Part shown: positions 36,180-45,346 of the stretch, in pieces | How positions within the stretch are numbered: position 1 is the first letter of the stretch | How the letters are laid out: every line of letters begins with the position of its first letter | Assembly (NCBI RefSeq): GCF_907164575.1 | Contig: NZ_CAJQYY010000027.1 | Span: 35,025 to 99,024 of the forward strand | Source of the DNA: Paraburkholderia gardini | GTDB lineage: Bacteria > Pseudomonadota > Gammaproteobacteria > Burkholderiales > Burkholderiaceae | DNA: 64,000 nucleotides | Direction: 5' to 3' | Notes under the pieces: generated by a model | What the model was told of the DNA's origin: nothing | Databases searched by the model: none | Seen by the model: the letters and a program-made list of their open reading frames with translations, nothing else | Made by a program: the position numbers and the translations under genes

Positions 36180-37160
36180 ATGAACTCGACTCAACCGGTA
36201 ACCGCCACGTGCGGCGGATTCATCAGCCCCGCGCAGAAGCGCATGGTCGGGTTGCTCCGCACGCTCGCGCCCGCGGAAGGCTACACACATTCGTGCCTCG
36301 AAGGCGTGAGTTTCATGCGCTCAAACCGGTCGATTCCCCGCATGCCCGTGATGTACGAACCGTGCGTCGTGATCGTCTGCCAGGGACGCAAGCGCGGTTA
36401 TCTCGGCGATGAAGTTTTCGTTTATGACGCACAGCAGTTTCTCGTGCTGTCCGTGCCGCTGCCGTTCGAAAGCGAGACCGAGGCGAGCGCGGAGGAACCG
36501 ATGCTTGCGATCAAGATTCGCGTCGATCTCACCACCATCGCCGAGTTGCTGATGGCGTTGAACGATACGCGCGGCACGCAGCGTATCGAGCCGAAGGGTA
36601 TCTATTCGACCGCGCTCGACCAGCCGTTAAGCGACGCGGTGCTGCGTCTGCTCGAAGCGCTCGGCTCGCCGCTCGATGCGCGCATTCTGGGCGCGTCGAT
36701 CGTGCGGGAGATTTTCTATCGCGTGCTGAAAAGCGAGCAGGGCGACGCGCTGCGCGCGGCGCTCACGCATCAGCATCACTTCGGCCGCATCGCGAAAGCG
36801 CTGCGGCTGATTCATGTGGATTACCAGGGCGATCTCGACGTCGACATGCTCGCGCGCGAAGCCGGCATGAGCCTCGCGGTGTTCCATGCGCAGTTCAAGC
36901 AGGTCACGTCGACATCGCCGATGCAGTATGTGAAGGCGACGCGGCTGCATCACGCGCGTCTTCTGATGGTGCAGGACAACCTGAATGCGGGCGCGGCGGC
37001 GGCGCGCGTCGGGTATGAAAGCGCGTCGCAGTTCAGTCGCGAATTCAAGCGGCTGTTCGGGTGCAGTCCTGTCGAGGAAGTACGGCGCCTGCGCACGACG
37101 TTCGAGGTGTCGCCGCCGCGCGTGCCCACGCCGGCACTGCGTCATGTGACGGCGGCGTAA
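36180..37160 (+). CDS. AraC-family transcriptional regulator
   Basis: A 326-residue regulator with the AraC-type N-terminal domain (~30-190, containing MYEPCVVIVCQGRKRGYLGDE) and a C-terminal double HTH (ALRLIHVDYQGDLDVDMLAREAGMSLAVFHAQFKQVTSTSPMQYVK...AAARVGYESASQFSREFKRLFG). It is divergent from the alcohol dehydrogenase gene across about 240 bp. By analogy with YqhC it may activate that gene in response to aldehydes. C63 and C68 in the N-terminal domain are possible electrophile sensors, which is speculation. Confidence 0.88.
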   Translation: MNSTQPVTATCGGFISPAQKRMVGLLRTLAPAEGYTHSCLEGVSFMRSNRSIPRMPVMYEPCVVIVCQGRKRGYLGDEVFVYDAQQFLVLSVPLPFESETEASAEEPMLAIKIRVDLTTIAELLMALNDTRGTQRIEPKGIYSTALDQPLSDAVLRLLEALGSPLDARILGASIVREIFYRVLKSEQGDALRAALTHQHHFGRIAKALRLIHVDYQGDLDVDMLAREAGMSLAVFHAQFKQVTSTSPMQYVKATRLHHARLLMVQDNLNAGAAAARVGYESASQFSREFKRLFGCSPVEEVRRLRTTFEVSPPRVPTPALRHVTAA

Positions 37161-37273
37161 GCGCGCGTTCGCAATACGGGTAATGCCGATACCAGCATGA
37201 TTCGACAACTGGTTACGGTCGCAAACCGTCGATACGATGGCATCACGCCTTTCCGACCGGAGACAGTGACCCC

Positions 37274-37609
37274 ATGACCAGGAAACGTTTTCACATCGCG
37301 CTCGCCGTGGCGAGCCTCGACGCTTCGATTGCCGACTACAGCGAGCGCCTCGGCCAGCCGCCGACGACCGTCGTGCCCGGCCTTTACGCCATGTGGCGCA
37401 CCGACCTGCTCAACTTCTCGATCAACGAGACGCCAGGAAAAGCCGGACAGTTACGCCATGTCGGCTTCGAAGACGATGCCTTTGACGGCTACACGAAGAG
37501 CACGGACGTCAACGGGCTCGAGTGGGAGCTGTTCTCCGCGGCGGAGCAGGACCGCCGGATCGTCAGCACCTACGGTGAAGCAGTCCGCCCGGCGGGTCCG
37601 CAAACGTAA
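37274..37609 (+). CDS. Small VOC (glyoxalase-like) protein
   Basis: A 111-residue single VOC domain starting MTRKRFHIALAVASLDASIADYSERLG and containing RHVGFEDD and GLEWELFS, the usual beta-alpha-beta-beta-beta pattern. Metal ligand candidates are H8, H62 and E84. It resembles the small VOC proteins found with arsenical or antibiotic lyases, but nothing nearby supports a specific role. Confidence 0.7.
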   Translation: MTRKRFHIALAVASLDASIADYSERLGQPPTTVVPGLYAMWRTDLLNFSINETPGKAGQLRHVGFEDDAFDGYTKSTDVNGLEWELFSAAEQDRRIVSTYGEAVRPAGPQT

Positions 37610-37620
37610 CGGCGCCCGCG

Positions 37621-37638
37621 CGCCGCTGAATAGCGGCG
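37621..37638. terminator. Bidirectional terminator hairpin
   Basis: CGCCGCT and AGCGGCG pair around a four-base GAAT loop between the convergent VOC and cyclase genes. Confidence 0.55.
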
Positions 37639-37649
37639 TCGCCCAGCGT

Positions 37650-39143
37650 TCAGATCGTGGCGCTGGTGCCGCCGTTCTGGTTCGCGTAGTGCGCGCGTTT
37701 CTCCTCGTACATCAGCAGGTCCGCGCGCTGCACCGCCGCTTCGATCCGCTCGCCTTCCGGGCACGTCGCCGTGCCCATCGAGAAGCTCAGGGTCGAGCCG
37801 GGATAGAACTGGTTGTTCAGGTCGACGAGTTGCCGGATCGTGTCGATCATCGCCGCGCCGCCGCGTTCATCGGTGGCGGGCAGCAGGATCGCGAATTCGT
37901 CGCCGCCAATCCTCGCCGCGTGAAACGGCGTTTCAAGTGCCTTCGCCAGCACTTCGCCGGCACGGCGCAGCAATGCGTCGCCGGCTGCGTGGCCGAGCTG
38001 GTCGTTGATGCGCTTCAGGCCGTTGAGGTCGGCCATGATGACCGTCACCGGGAACGGCCCCTTGCGTTCGAGGCGGTTCAGTTCGTCGACGTAGAACGAG
38101 CGGTTGCGCAGCTTCGTCAGCACATCGTGCTTGCCGAGGAACTCGAGGTACGCCTCGGCCTTTTTACGCGCGGTGATATCGGTCAGCGCGACGAGCACCA
38201 GATCCCATTTGTGTTCGTGACCCGGCAATACGGAAAACTGCAGGTGTACGTGCAGCTCGTTGCCTTCCAGCGAATAGTTGAGCACTTCGCGTTGCTGGAA
38301 CAGCTTGTTCTCCCACAGATCGATCAGCTGATCGCGAAAATGCGGGCGCATGTCGTCGCGGAATACATCCTGCAGACGCGCCAGCAGCGTTTTCTTGTCG
38401 GGTGCGGCGAACATTTCGAGCGTGTGCTGGTTCACGTCGATCACGTGAATTTCCTGCATGCAGCGTTCGACAAACTCCGGATGCACGTCCGTGAACACGC
38501 GGAAATCGACGATGCCCGCCGCGCGCGCCCCATCGATCAGGCGCTTGACCGCGCTGAAATCCTCGACCCACAGCGATACCGGCGAATGTTCGAACAGGCC
38601 GCGCGCGTACAGTTCGCCGTCGGCGATGCGGCGGCGCGCACCCTCCAGTTCGGTGATGTCCTCGACGGCCACCAGCACGCGGTCGAGACGCGCCTCGTGG
38701 CCGGGCAACACGTTGCCCTTCACGAGCACGTCGAGCCGGCGGCCGCCCAGCGTGTAATTGACCGTCTTGCTCACGAAGTGGGTTTGGCCGTCCCACAACT
38801 GGCATAGCTCTTCGATGTGGGTTTTCAGCATGTCGTCGCGAAACACGCTGGCAAGATTGTCGGTCAGTACGCCCAGATCGGCCGCTTCGAATTGCGCCAG
38901 CGTGCGCCGGTTCACCTTGATCACCCGTATGCACGACGAGCATTGCGCCACGCGTGCGATATCTTCCGCGAAATACGCCCGCAGATCGGTGATGCCTTCC
39001 GCCTTCCAGCCGTCGAACAGCGCCTGCACATCGCTGAAGTCCTCGAGCCAGAGCGAAACCGGCGCCAGCTCGAACATTTCGGTGTCGTCGCTCGCGAGCG
39101 GGAGATCGCGCAAGTCACCTTGCATACTGAGGTTATCCGGCAT
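37650..39143 (-). CDS. PAS-PAS-GGDEF diguanylate cyclase
   Basis: A 497-residue cytoplasmic protein. Two PAS-like modules (~20-170 and ~180-335) are clearly duplicated: each opens with PVSLWxEDFS and contains VFRDDM and a VLPGHE(A/H) strand leading to D-I-T. The GGDEF domain (~345-490) has the intact RIGGDEFAILLP signature, so c-di-GMP synthesis is expected. The inhibitory RxxD site normally five residues before GGDEF is absent. No membrane segment is present, so the PAS domains sense an intracellular signal. Confidence 0.88.
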   Translation of the reverse strand: MPDNLSMQGDLRDLPLASDDTEMFELAPVSLWLEDFSDVQALFDGWKAEGITDLRAYFAEDIARVAQCSSCIRVIKVNRRTLAQFEAADLGVLTDNLASVFRDDMLKTHIEELCQLWDGQTHFVSKTVNYTLGGRRLDVLVKGNVLPGHEARLDRVLVAVEDITELEGARRRIADGELYARGLFEHSPVSLWVEDFSAVKRLIDGARAAGIVDFRVFTDVHPEFVERCMQEIHVIDVNQHTLEMFAAPDKKTLLARLQDVFRDDMRPHFRDQLIDLWENKLFQQREVLNYSLEGNELHVHLQFSVLPGHEHKWDLVLVALTDITARKKAEAYLEFLGKHDVLTKLRNRSFYVDELNRLERKGPFPVTVIMADLNGLKRINDQLGHAAGDALLRRAGEVLAKALETPFHAARIGGDEFAILLPATDERGGAAMIDTIRQLVDLNNQFYPGSTLSFSMGTATCPEGERIEAAVQRADLLMYEEKRAHYANQNGGTSATI

Positions 39144-39268
39144 GTTGCGCCCGTAGTCGAAAGTGCGACTATTTTAAGACGAGTTTGGAATCGTCAATAG
39201 CAGAGGCCGCGACTATTCAGCCAGATGTCTGGCCGGAGGCCTGATCGAGGCCCCGGGCAGGGCTGCGT

Positions 39269-40372
39269 TTAGCCGTATCCGCAGGCTTGGGCGGACGGCT
39301 CCGGAGGGGTTGTGCTCTTCGCTGCCGTCATGCTGACCGGCCTTGTTCCCGCGAGCAGCCACGCATCGAATGGACCGCCTGTATGGAGCACGCATACGGC
39401 CTTTGCGCTGCCCTCGTAGCCGGAAGGAAACTGGCCGCGCAAGGGATCTTTGGGAAAATGCCACGTGCCCCTGATGTCAAGGCGAAGCACGTCGCCTTTG
39501 AGGAAGCGGGTGGCATGAGGTTGCAACGCGATATCGACGGGAACAATCTCGCCGGCACGCAGCGGCTCGCTGATGCGATGGCGATGTACCGGCTGCGACG
39601 GCGACGAAAGCGCTTCATCGCGTTCGGGACGACTGGCGATTTCCTTGCGAAATTCAGTGTTTGTCCTCACACCGCCTCGCTTGAGCCCCTTGTCCCAGAC
39701 GATCGTGAAGCCGTCCTCCCGAACGCCGCCCGGGCGAGCGAAATCCCGGTACAGATCGCTAAACCCTTCCCATGGGCAGATCGCCGCGAGATGCGGCGGG
39801 CGCAGCGCCGCCACTTTGTATTCGCTGATCGCGAGATAGGACACGCCGTTAAGTCCTACTCGCCCGGACGACCAGGATTGAGTTCCGGCCCATTCGATGA
39901 CGTCGTGGAAATCCAGGGCTTCCTGGTCGGAGAATAAATCACCGATGCCTTCGGCTGTTCCGCCGCCGCGTAAATCGACGTTGACGACCGCGTAGCCTCG
40001 CGGCACCCACACACCGGGGTCGGGTGCCTCCCAGCTGGTCCACTCGGAGATCTCGATGGGATGCGGCTGCGGGAACAGCCGGTATTGCAGGTTCAGGCCA
40101 CGGCCACTTCGCGTGCGCGCGGGGATTGCGTCCTTGCCGTAAGGATGGGCCGAGATGATCACCGGCGCCGGTGCGCCGCCTTCCGGGCGGAAAACGTTGA
40201 CGCGTAGCGTCGTGCCGTCACGAACGATCACCGGAACGTTCCAGTCCGTGTGAATGCCGGGGGGCATCTTGTACACCTTGACCCGAGGGCGAATCGCGTT
40301 TCTTATACGACGAAACGCCAGCGTCATTGGTCCAACGCTTTGCCGCGAACCTTTCACCGTCATTGTGCTCAC
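39269..40372 (-). CDS. CocE/NonD-type hydrolase with internal deletion
   Basis: A 367-residue protein; the family is usually 550-650 residues. The N-terminal alpha/beta-hydrolase part is well conserved, including GYAVVNVDLRGGGTAEG and the nucleophile S178 in GLNGVSYLA. After about residue 255 the sequence jumps directly to the end of the C-terminal beta-jelly-roll (ISEPLRAGEIVPVDIAL...). Roughly 200 residues, including the catalytic Asp and His expected there, are missing, yet the frame is kept. It is probably inactive, a remnant with an in-frame deletion. Confidence 0.7.
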   Translation of the reverse strand: MSTMTVKGSRQSVGPMTLAFRRIRNAIRPRVKVYKMPPGIHTDWNVPVIVRDGTTLRVNVFRPEGGAPAPVIISAHPYGKDAIPARTRSGRGLNLQYRLFPQPHPIEISEWTSWEAPDPGVWVPRGYAVVNVDLRGGGTAEGIGDLFSDQEALDFHDVIEWAGTQSWSSGRVGLNGVSYLAISEYKVAALRPPHLAAICPWEGFSDLYRDFARPGGVREDGFTIVWDKGLKRGGVRTNTEFRKEIASRPERDEALSSPSQPVHRHRISEPLRAGEIVPVDIALQPHATRFLKGDVLRLDIRGTWHFPKDPLRGQFPSGYEGSAKAVCVLHTGGPFDAWLLAGTRPVSMTAAKSTTPPEPSAQACGYG

Positions 40373-40463
40373 CGGCTGGTCTGATTAATCGGGAATCCTT
40401 TTTGCGTCCACTTGACGATATGAGCAGTGCCTGCTGCGCGTACCGTCATAGGGGGAAACCACC

Positions 40464-40616
40464 ATGAAACGCTCCTGGCTAGTCTTACTCCTCGGCTCGC
40501 TTTTTCTGTCCGGCTGTCTTTCGTTTAGCAGCAGCGATCCGTCGCCGCCAAACAGGACCACCGTCGTCGTGCCGGAACAGAGCCCCGCGACTGTGTGCAA
40601 TCCCTCGCCCTGCTAG
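40464..40616 (+). CDS. Small outer-membrane lipoprotein
   Basis: A 50-residue protein preceded by AGGGGGA. The sequence MKRSWLVLLLGSLFLSGC is a complete lipoprotein signal with lipobox LSGC; the mature part is about 33 residues, Ser/Pro-rich, ending in TVCNPSPC. Its stop overlaps the stop of the convergent DUF2459 gene by four bases. It is short enough to be missed by gene callers. The function of such mini-lipoproteins is unknown. Confidence 0.75.
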   Translation: MKRSWLVLLLGSLFLSGCLSFSSSDPSPPNRTTVVVPEQSPATVCNPSPC

Positions 40617-41428
40617 TGGTGCAGAGTACGGCATGTCGGGAGCGGCGCGGCTGATTCAGGTGTGAGTTGCCGCGCATCGTCCATCACATCGCGGGCGAAC
40701 AATATGGCGCCGCGGACCGGCAAACCAGCCGATCGTAGCGCGTCCGACGTCCAGGTGTTGCAGGTATGGAGGGCGTCATAGGTGCCCGTGGCGGCGAAGA
40801 AGACACTTCCCGGATACGGGCCCTCTGCGAGCTGGACCGGACCGCCCGCGGCGTCGGTTTGAACCGAACGCTGCAGGAACCTCCGAAGCCCGGCCAGACC
40901 GGCGTCGCTCACGCCGAGCGTGATCACGCTGGAGGACCCGAACGCAGCGCCTGGCGAGTCGCGCAGGACGGTCATCAGAATGGCCGCCTCGCTCGGGAAC
41001 AGCGCGGACAGCGCGGTCAGCACGCCGTGCTCGCGCGTGACGACATATTGCCGTTCACCGAAGCCGAAGCACAGGAAGCGAGCGCCTTCGAACCCTTGTG
41101 CCAGGGCTGATACCCACGGGCCCGCATCCTCGTTGCGCACACAGACATCGGTATGCCACGCGCGCCTCGCCACCACGATGGTCGTGGTCACGGGGCCCGC
41201 CGCAGGCATCAGCGGAACGGTCGAGCAGGCGGCAAGTGCCGCCACCCACGCGATCACACATGACCGGCCGATCCTGAGCAGACTTGAACAAGGCAAGGGT
41301 CTCCTCCAGCAGACGCTGCGCCGATCCTGCGACACACCGGGTTTCCTGAGGAGGCCGCGTTTCGCACCGATGCCTTTGTCGCCAGACACTCGGTCGATCC
41401 CGGGTTGACTGCTGTGTGACACGCGCAT
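40613..41428 (-). CDS. DUF2459 family lipoprotein
   Basis: A 271-residue protein with a hydrophobic helix followed by a lipobox-like LAACS at ~residue 68, then the DUF2459 domain with WHTDVCV, GFGERQYV and CNTWTSDALRSAGL. The WHTD and CNTW residues recall NlpC-type Cys/His enzymes, but activity is unproven. The annotated start at 41428 has GGGGA upstream; it leaves a long N-terminal extension before the signal, so an internal GTG near 41335 could be the true start. Confidence 0.7.
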   Translation of the reverse strand: MRVSHSSQPGIDRVSGDKGIGAKRGLLRKPGVSQDRRSVCWRRPLPCSSLLRIGRSCVIAWVAALAACSTVPLMPAAGPVTTTIVVARRAWHTDVCVRNEDAGPWVSALAQGFEGARFLCFGFGERQYVVTREHGVLTALSALFPSEAAILMTVLRDSPGAAFGSSSVITLGVSDAGLAGLRRFLQRSVQTDAAGGPVQLAEGPYPGSVFFAATGTYDALHTCNTWTSDALRSAGLPVRGAILFARDVMDDARQLTPESAAPLPTCRTLHH

Positions 41429-41760
41429 GTTTTATCCCCGGCGATAAATGACATGAGCCTGTTCTTGACACAGCAAGCAGCAAATCTCGTTCCGCCCGCT
41501 GGGCCCAGGGCGCGACACATGGTCTGGAGCAGAGGGGAAGCAGGCACGCCGTTTGCGGCAATGTTTCGTTCGCCGTCGCAATCCGCGTTGAGCGTGGCAG
41601 CTTGGGTGTTCTGGCTTGCCTGACGCGGTACAGGTGGCACATGCAGACCCGAGGTGATTGTATGATACGGCGTTCGCCAGACGGGCCGCGTGCGGGGAAC
41701 CTTGCGCAGCCGCTCGCGGCGATACGGAGACGCATCCACGGCAGTCGAAATTGCCGGTTC
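41429..41760. other. Intergenic region, promoter of signalling operon
   Basis: This gap divides the leftward DUF2459 gene from the rightward kinase operon. A TTGACA lies at ~41464, but no clear -10 was found at the usual spacing. No gene is convincing. Confidence 0.35.
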
Positions 41761-44700
41761 ATGCAAACTGACCAGTCGAATACAGAAAAAATGACCGTCC
41801 TTGACGCTGTCGATCAGAACAGTTTCCGCCGCATCATTCGACGAAATATCGCGCTACCTCTAGCGATCGGTCTTCTGACCGCCGCGGTGTTCGTCGCGCT
41901 CATCGCTTATCTGGTCTCGACCATGAGCTGGGCCGAGCATTCGGAACGCGTTATCGGCGAGGCCAATGAAATGTTGCGGCTGGCGGTGGATCGCGAATCG
42001 TCCCTGCGCGGTTTTCTGATCTCCGGCGACGAGAGTTTTCTCGCGCCCTATGAAGTGGGCGATGCGCGCTTTCGCACCGAGATCGTATCGTTGATGAGCC
42101 TCGTCTCCGACAATCCGACGCAGGTCGACCGGCTCAAACGGATTCAGGCCATCCAGGCGCGCTGGGACGGATACGCACAGGAGATGATCGATCTGCGGCG
42201 TCGCAATCTGGATTACGTGAAGGATGTCGCGAGCGGCCGCGGCAAGATCGAATTCGACGAGACGCGCCGCGAGTTCGGCGATTTCCTCGACATTGAATTG
42301 CGCCTGCGCCAGGAACGCACGGAGGCGGCGCGGCGCGTGACGGCGATCATGGTCGGAACCTTCCTCGCGTTCAGTCTGATCGCGAGCGGCCTGCTCGCAT
42401 GGCTGGGGCGGCGCGAGTTGCTGGGCCTGTCGGGCACTTATGACGGCATTCTGCAGGATCAGGCCGGAAAGAACGAGGTGCTGGAGCAACAGGTCTGGCT
42501 GCGTTCGGGGCAGCGCCTGCTTGGCGAGAAAGTCGTCGGCCAGGCGACGCCGGCGCTCGTGGGCGGGGCCATGCTGGACTTCCTTGCCCAATATCTGGAC
42601 GCCGCGGTGGCGGCACTCTATGTGCGCGACAGGCGCGACAACACGCTGCGCCGCATCGCCACCTACGGCTTTAGTCAGGAAAGCGAACAGGCTACAAGTG
42701 CTTTTCACGATGCCGAGAGTCTCGTCGGGCAGGCGGTCGTCACGCGCCGGCCGGTGGTGTTGCGCGAGGTTCCCGACGACTACGTGAAAGTGGTGTCGGG
42801 CCTTGGCATGAGCCCGCCCAGAAATCTGATCCTGATGCCTGTCGAAAGCGATGGCGTGGTCAACGGGGTCGTCGAACTCGGCTTTATCCGGCCGCTCGTC
42901 GCGCGCGATCAGGAATTCCTGCAACTGGTTGCCGGCAGCATGGGCGATTTCGTCGAAGCGGCGCTCTATCGCGAGCGCTTGCAGGACGCGCTCGTCGAAA
43001 CGCAGCAGTTAAACGAGGAATTGCAGGTCCAGCAGGAGGAATTGCGCGTCTCCAACGAAGGGCTCGAGGAGCGCGGCCGGGCGCTGGTGGAATCGCAAAC
43101 GCGGCTCGAAACGCAGCAGGCCGAGCTGGAACAGACCAACGTGCAACTGGAGGAGTACGCGCAGCGGCTGGAGCAGCAGAAGGCGGATCTGCTGCGCGTG
43201 CAGGACGAACTGGCGGCGAACGCGGCGAACCTTGAACAGTCGAGCCGCTACAAATCCGAGTTCCTCGCGAACATGTCGCACGAACTTCGCACACCGCTCA
43301 ACAGCTCGCTGATTCTCGCGAAGCTGCTGCAGCAGAATCGTGGCGGCAACCTGACCGAGGAGCAGGTGCGCTATGCGCAGACGATTCACGCGTCCAACAG
43401 CGATCTGCTGGTATTGATCAACGATATCCTCGATCTGTCGAAGGTCGAGGCGGGCCAGGTCAGCGTCGAGGCCGAAACCGTTTCGATCGACGCCACACTG
43501 CAGGCGCTGGAGGACATGTTCGCGCCGATGGCTGCGGCAAAGCAGTTGCGTCTGACCCTCGAGCGCGTGCCCGGCGTGCCGGACACGATCGTGACGGACA
43601 GCCAGCGCGTGCTGCAGATCCTGCGCAATCTGCTGTCGAATGCGTTGAAGTTCACCGGGCGCGGCGAGGTGTCGCTTGGCGTGTCGCCCGCCGAGGCCGG
43701 CATGCTGCGCCTCGACGTGCGCGATTCGGGCATCGGCATTGCGGCGGACAAGCTCGAACTGATTTTCGAGGCCTTTCAGCAGGCCGACGGTTCCACCAGC
43801 CGTCAATATGGCGGCAGCGGGCTTGGGCTGTCCATTTCGCGCAAGTTCGCGCTGCTCCTCGGCGGCAGGATCAGCGTGGCGAGCGAGGTGGGCAAGGGCA
43901 GCGTCTTCACGCTCTGGCTACCGCTCGACGCAACGGCCGCGCTGGCCAGGGCGAACGAGCCGAACGCGGCGGGAACGGCACCCGCCATTGGCCCCCTTGT
44001 CCCCGACGCAAGCATGGGCGCCGCCGTGCGGCAGCCGGATACTGTCGCGCCAGACGCCACTCAGCTCGCGCGGCGGCCGGAACCGTCCGGCACGCTGGCG
44101 GAGGAAAACGGCGAGCCGATCGACGACGACCGCGAGCATCGCACCCGCGGCAACCGGCTGATTCTCGCGATCGAGGACGAGCCTGCATTCGCCGAAATCC
44201 TGCGCGACCTGACGCACGAACTCGATTTCGATTTCGTCCATGCCACCGATGCCGCGAGCGGCCTCGAACTGGTGCGCGAGATGCACCCGGCGGCGGTGCT
44301 GCTCGACGTCGGCCTGCCGGACCATTCGGGGCTGACCGTGCTCGAATGGCTGAAGAACGATCCGCTCACGCGCCATATTCCGATCCATATCGTCTCCGCT
44401 ACCGATCATGCGGACAAGGCGCTGCATCTGGGCGCGATCGGCTACACGCTCAAGCCGACCGCGCGCACCACGCTGGAAGCGGCGATCCGGCGCCTCGAAG
44501 CACGGCTGCAACAGCGCCTGAAACGCGTGCTGGTGATCGAGGACGACACGCCGATGCGCGAGAGCATCCGCGCACTGCTGCAAGGCGAGAACACGGAAAT
44601 CGTGACGGTGGGGACCCTCGCGGATGCATTCGCGCAACTGTCGAACACCGTTTTCGACTGCGTGGTGACCGATCTCGCGCTACCGGACGGCACCGGCTAC

Positions 44701-45327
44701 GACCTGCTCGAACGGCTGGCCGCCAACGCTTCGCATTTTGCGCTGCCGGTCATCGTGTATACGGGGCGCACGCTGTCGAGCGAAGACGAGCACCGTCTGC
44801 GGCGCTATTCGAAATCGATCATCATCAAGGGCGCCAGATCGCCCGAGCGCCTGCTCGACGAGGTCACGCTGTTCCTGCACAGCGTCGAGTCGTCGCTCGC
44901 GCCGGAGCAGCAGCGCATGCTGCGCACGGTGCGGCAGCGCGACAACGCGTTCGAAGGGCGGACCATCCTGCTGGCCGAAGACGACGTGCGCAATATCTTC
45001 GCGCTCTCGCATGTGATCGAGCCGCTTGGCGCGAAGCTGCTGATCGCACGCAACGGACGCGAGGTGCTCGATGCGCTGGCGAGCGGCCCGGAGGTGGATC
45101 TCGTGCTGATGGACATCATGATGCCGGAGATGGACGGCCTGACGGCAATGGCCGAAATCCGCCGCAACATCCGCTTCGCGCATCTGCCCATCATCGCGCT
45201 GACCGCCAAGGCAATGGCGAACGACCGGCTGCGCTGCCTCGAAGCCGGTGCCGACGATTACATCTCGAAGCCGATCGACGTCGACAAGCTCGTTTCGCTA
45301 TGCCGCGTCTGGCTCAGGCAGCGGTAG
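41761..45327 (+). CDS. CHASE3-GAF hybrid histidine kinase with three receivers
   Basis: About 1188 residues. Two membrane helices enclose a CHASE3 sensor (RESSLRGFLISGDESFLAPYEVG). A GAF domain (~270-415) and a long coiled coil rich in Gln/Glu (~420-495) follow. The kinase core has H507 (NMSHELRTPLN) and HATPase motifs (DSGIGIAADK; YGGSGLGLSISRK). Three receivers follow, with phosphoacceptors D849, D971 and D1118. It leads an operon with CheR-, CheB- and kinase-coding genes. The start at 41761 is uncertain; ATG 41791 is also possible. Confidence 0.88.
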   Translation: MQTDQSNTEKMTVLDAVDQNSFRRIIRRNIALPLAIGLLTAAVFVALIAYLVSTMSWAEHSERVIGEANEMLRLAVDRESSLRGFLISGDESFLAPYEVGDARFRTEIVSLMSLVSDNPTQVDRLKRIQAIQARWDGYAQEMIDLRRRNLDYVKDVASGRGKIEFDETRREFGDFLDIELRLRQERTEAARRVTAIMVGTFLAFSLIASGLLAWLGRRELLGLSGTYDGILQDQAGKNEVLEQQVWLRSGQRLLGEKVVGQATPALVGGAMLDFLAQYLDAAVAALYVRDRRDNTLRRIATYGFSQESEQATSAFHDAESLVGQAVVTRRPVVLREVPDDYVKVVSGLGMSPPRNLILMPVESDGVVNGVVELGFIRPLVARDQEFLQLVAGSMGDFVEAALYRERLQDALVETQQLNEELQVQQEELRVSNEGLEERGRALVESQTRLETQQAELEQTNVQLEEYAQRLEQQKADLLRVQDELAANAANLEQSSRYKSEFLANMSHELRTPLNSSLILAKLLQQNRGGNLTEEQVRYAQTIHASNSDLLVLINDILDLSKVEAGQVSVEAETVSIDATLQALEDMFAPMAAAKQLRLTLERVPGVPDTIVTDSQRVLQILRNLLSNALKFTGRGEVSLGVSPAEAGMLRLDVRDSGIGIAADKLELIFEAFQQADGSTSRQYGGSGLGLSISRKFALLLGGRISVASEVGKGSVFTLWLPLDATAALARANEPNAAGTAPAIGPLVPDASMGAAVRQPDTVAPDATQLARRPEPSGTLAEENGEPIDDDREHRTRGNRLILAIEDEPAFAEILRDLTHELDFDFVHATDAASGLELVREMHPAAVLLDVGLPDHSGLTVLEWLKNDPLTRHIPIHIVSATDHADKALHLGAIGYTLKPTARTTLEAAIRRLEARLQQRLKRVLVIEDDTPMRESIRALLQGENTEIVTVGTLADAFAQLSNTVFDCVVTDLALPDGTGYDLLERLAANASHFALPVIVYTGRTLSSEDEHRLRRYSKSIIIKGARSPERLLDEVTLFLHSVESSLAPEQQRMLRTVRQRDNAFEGRTILLAEDDVRNIFALSHVIEPLGAKLLIARNGREVLDALASGPEVDLVLMDIMMPEMDGLTAMAEIRRNIRFAHLPIIALTAKAMANDRLRCLEAGADDYISKPIDVDKLVSLCRVWLRQR

Positions 45328-45346
45328 GCGCACGGGAGCGACGACG

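Noticed and set aside
37329..38807. 492-residue rightward open frame
   Set aside because: It is antisense to the PAS-PAS-GGDEF cyclase and starts inside the VOC gene in another frame.
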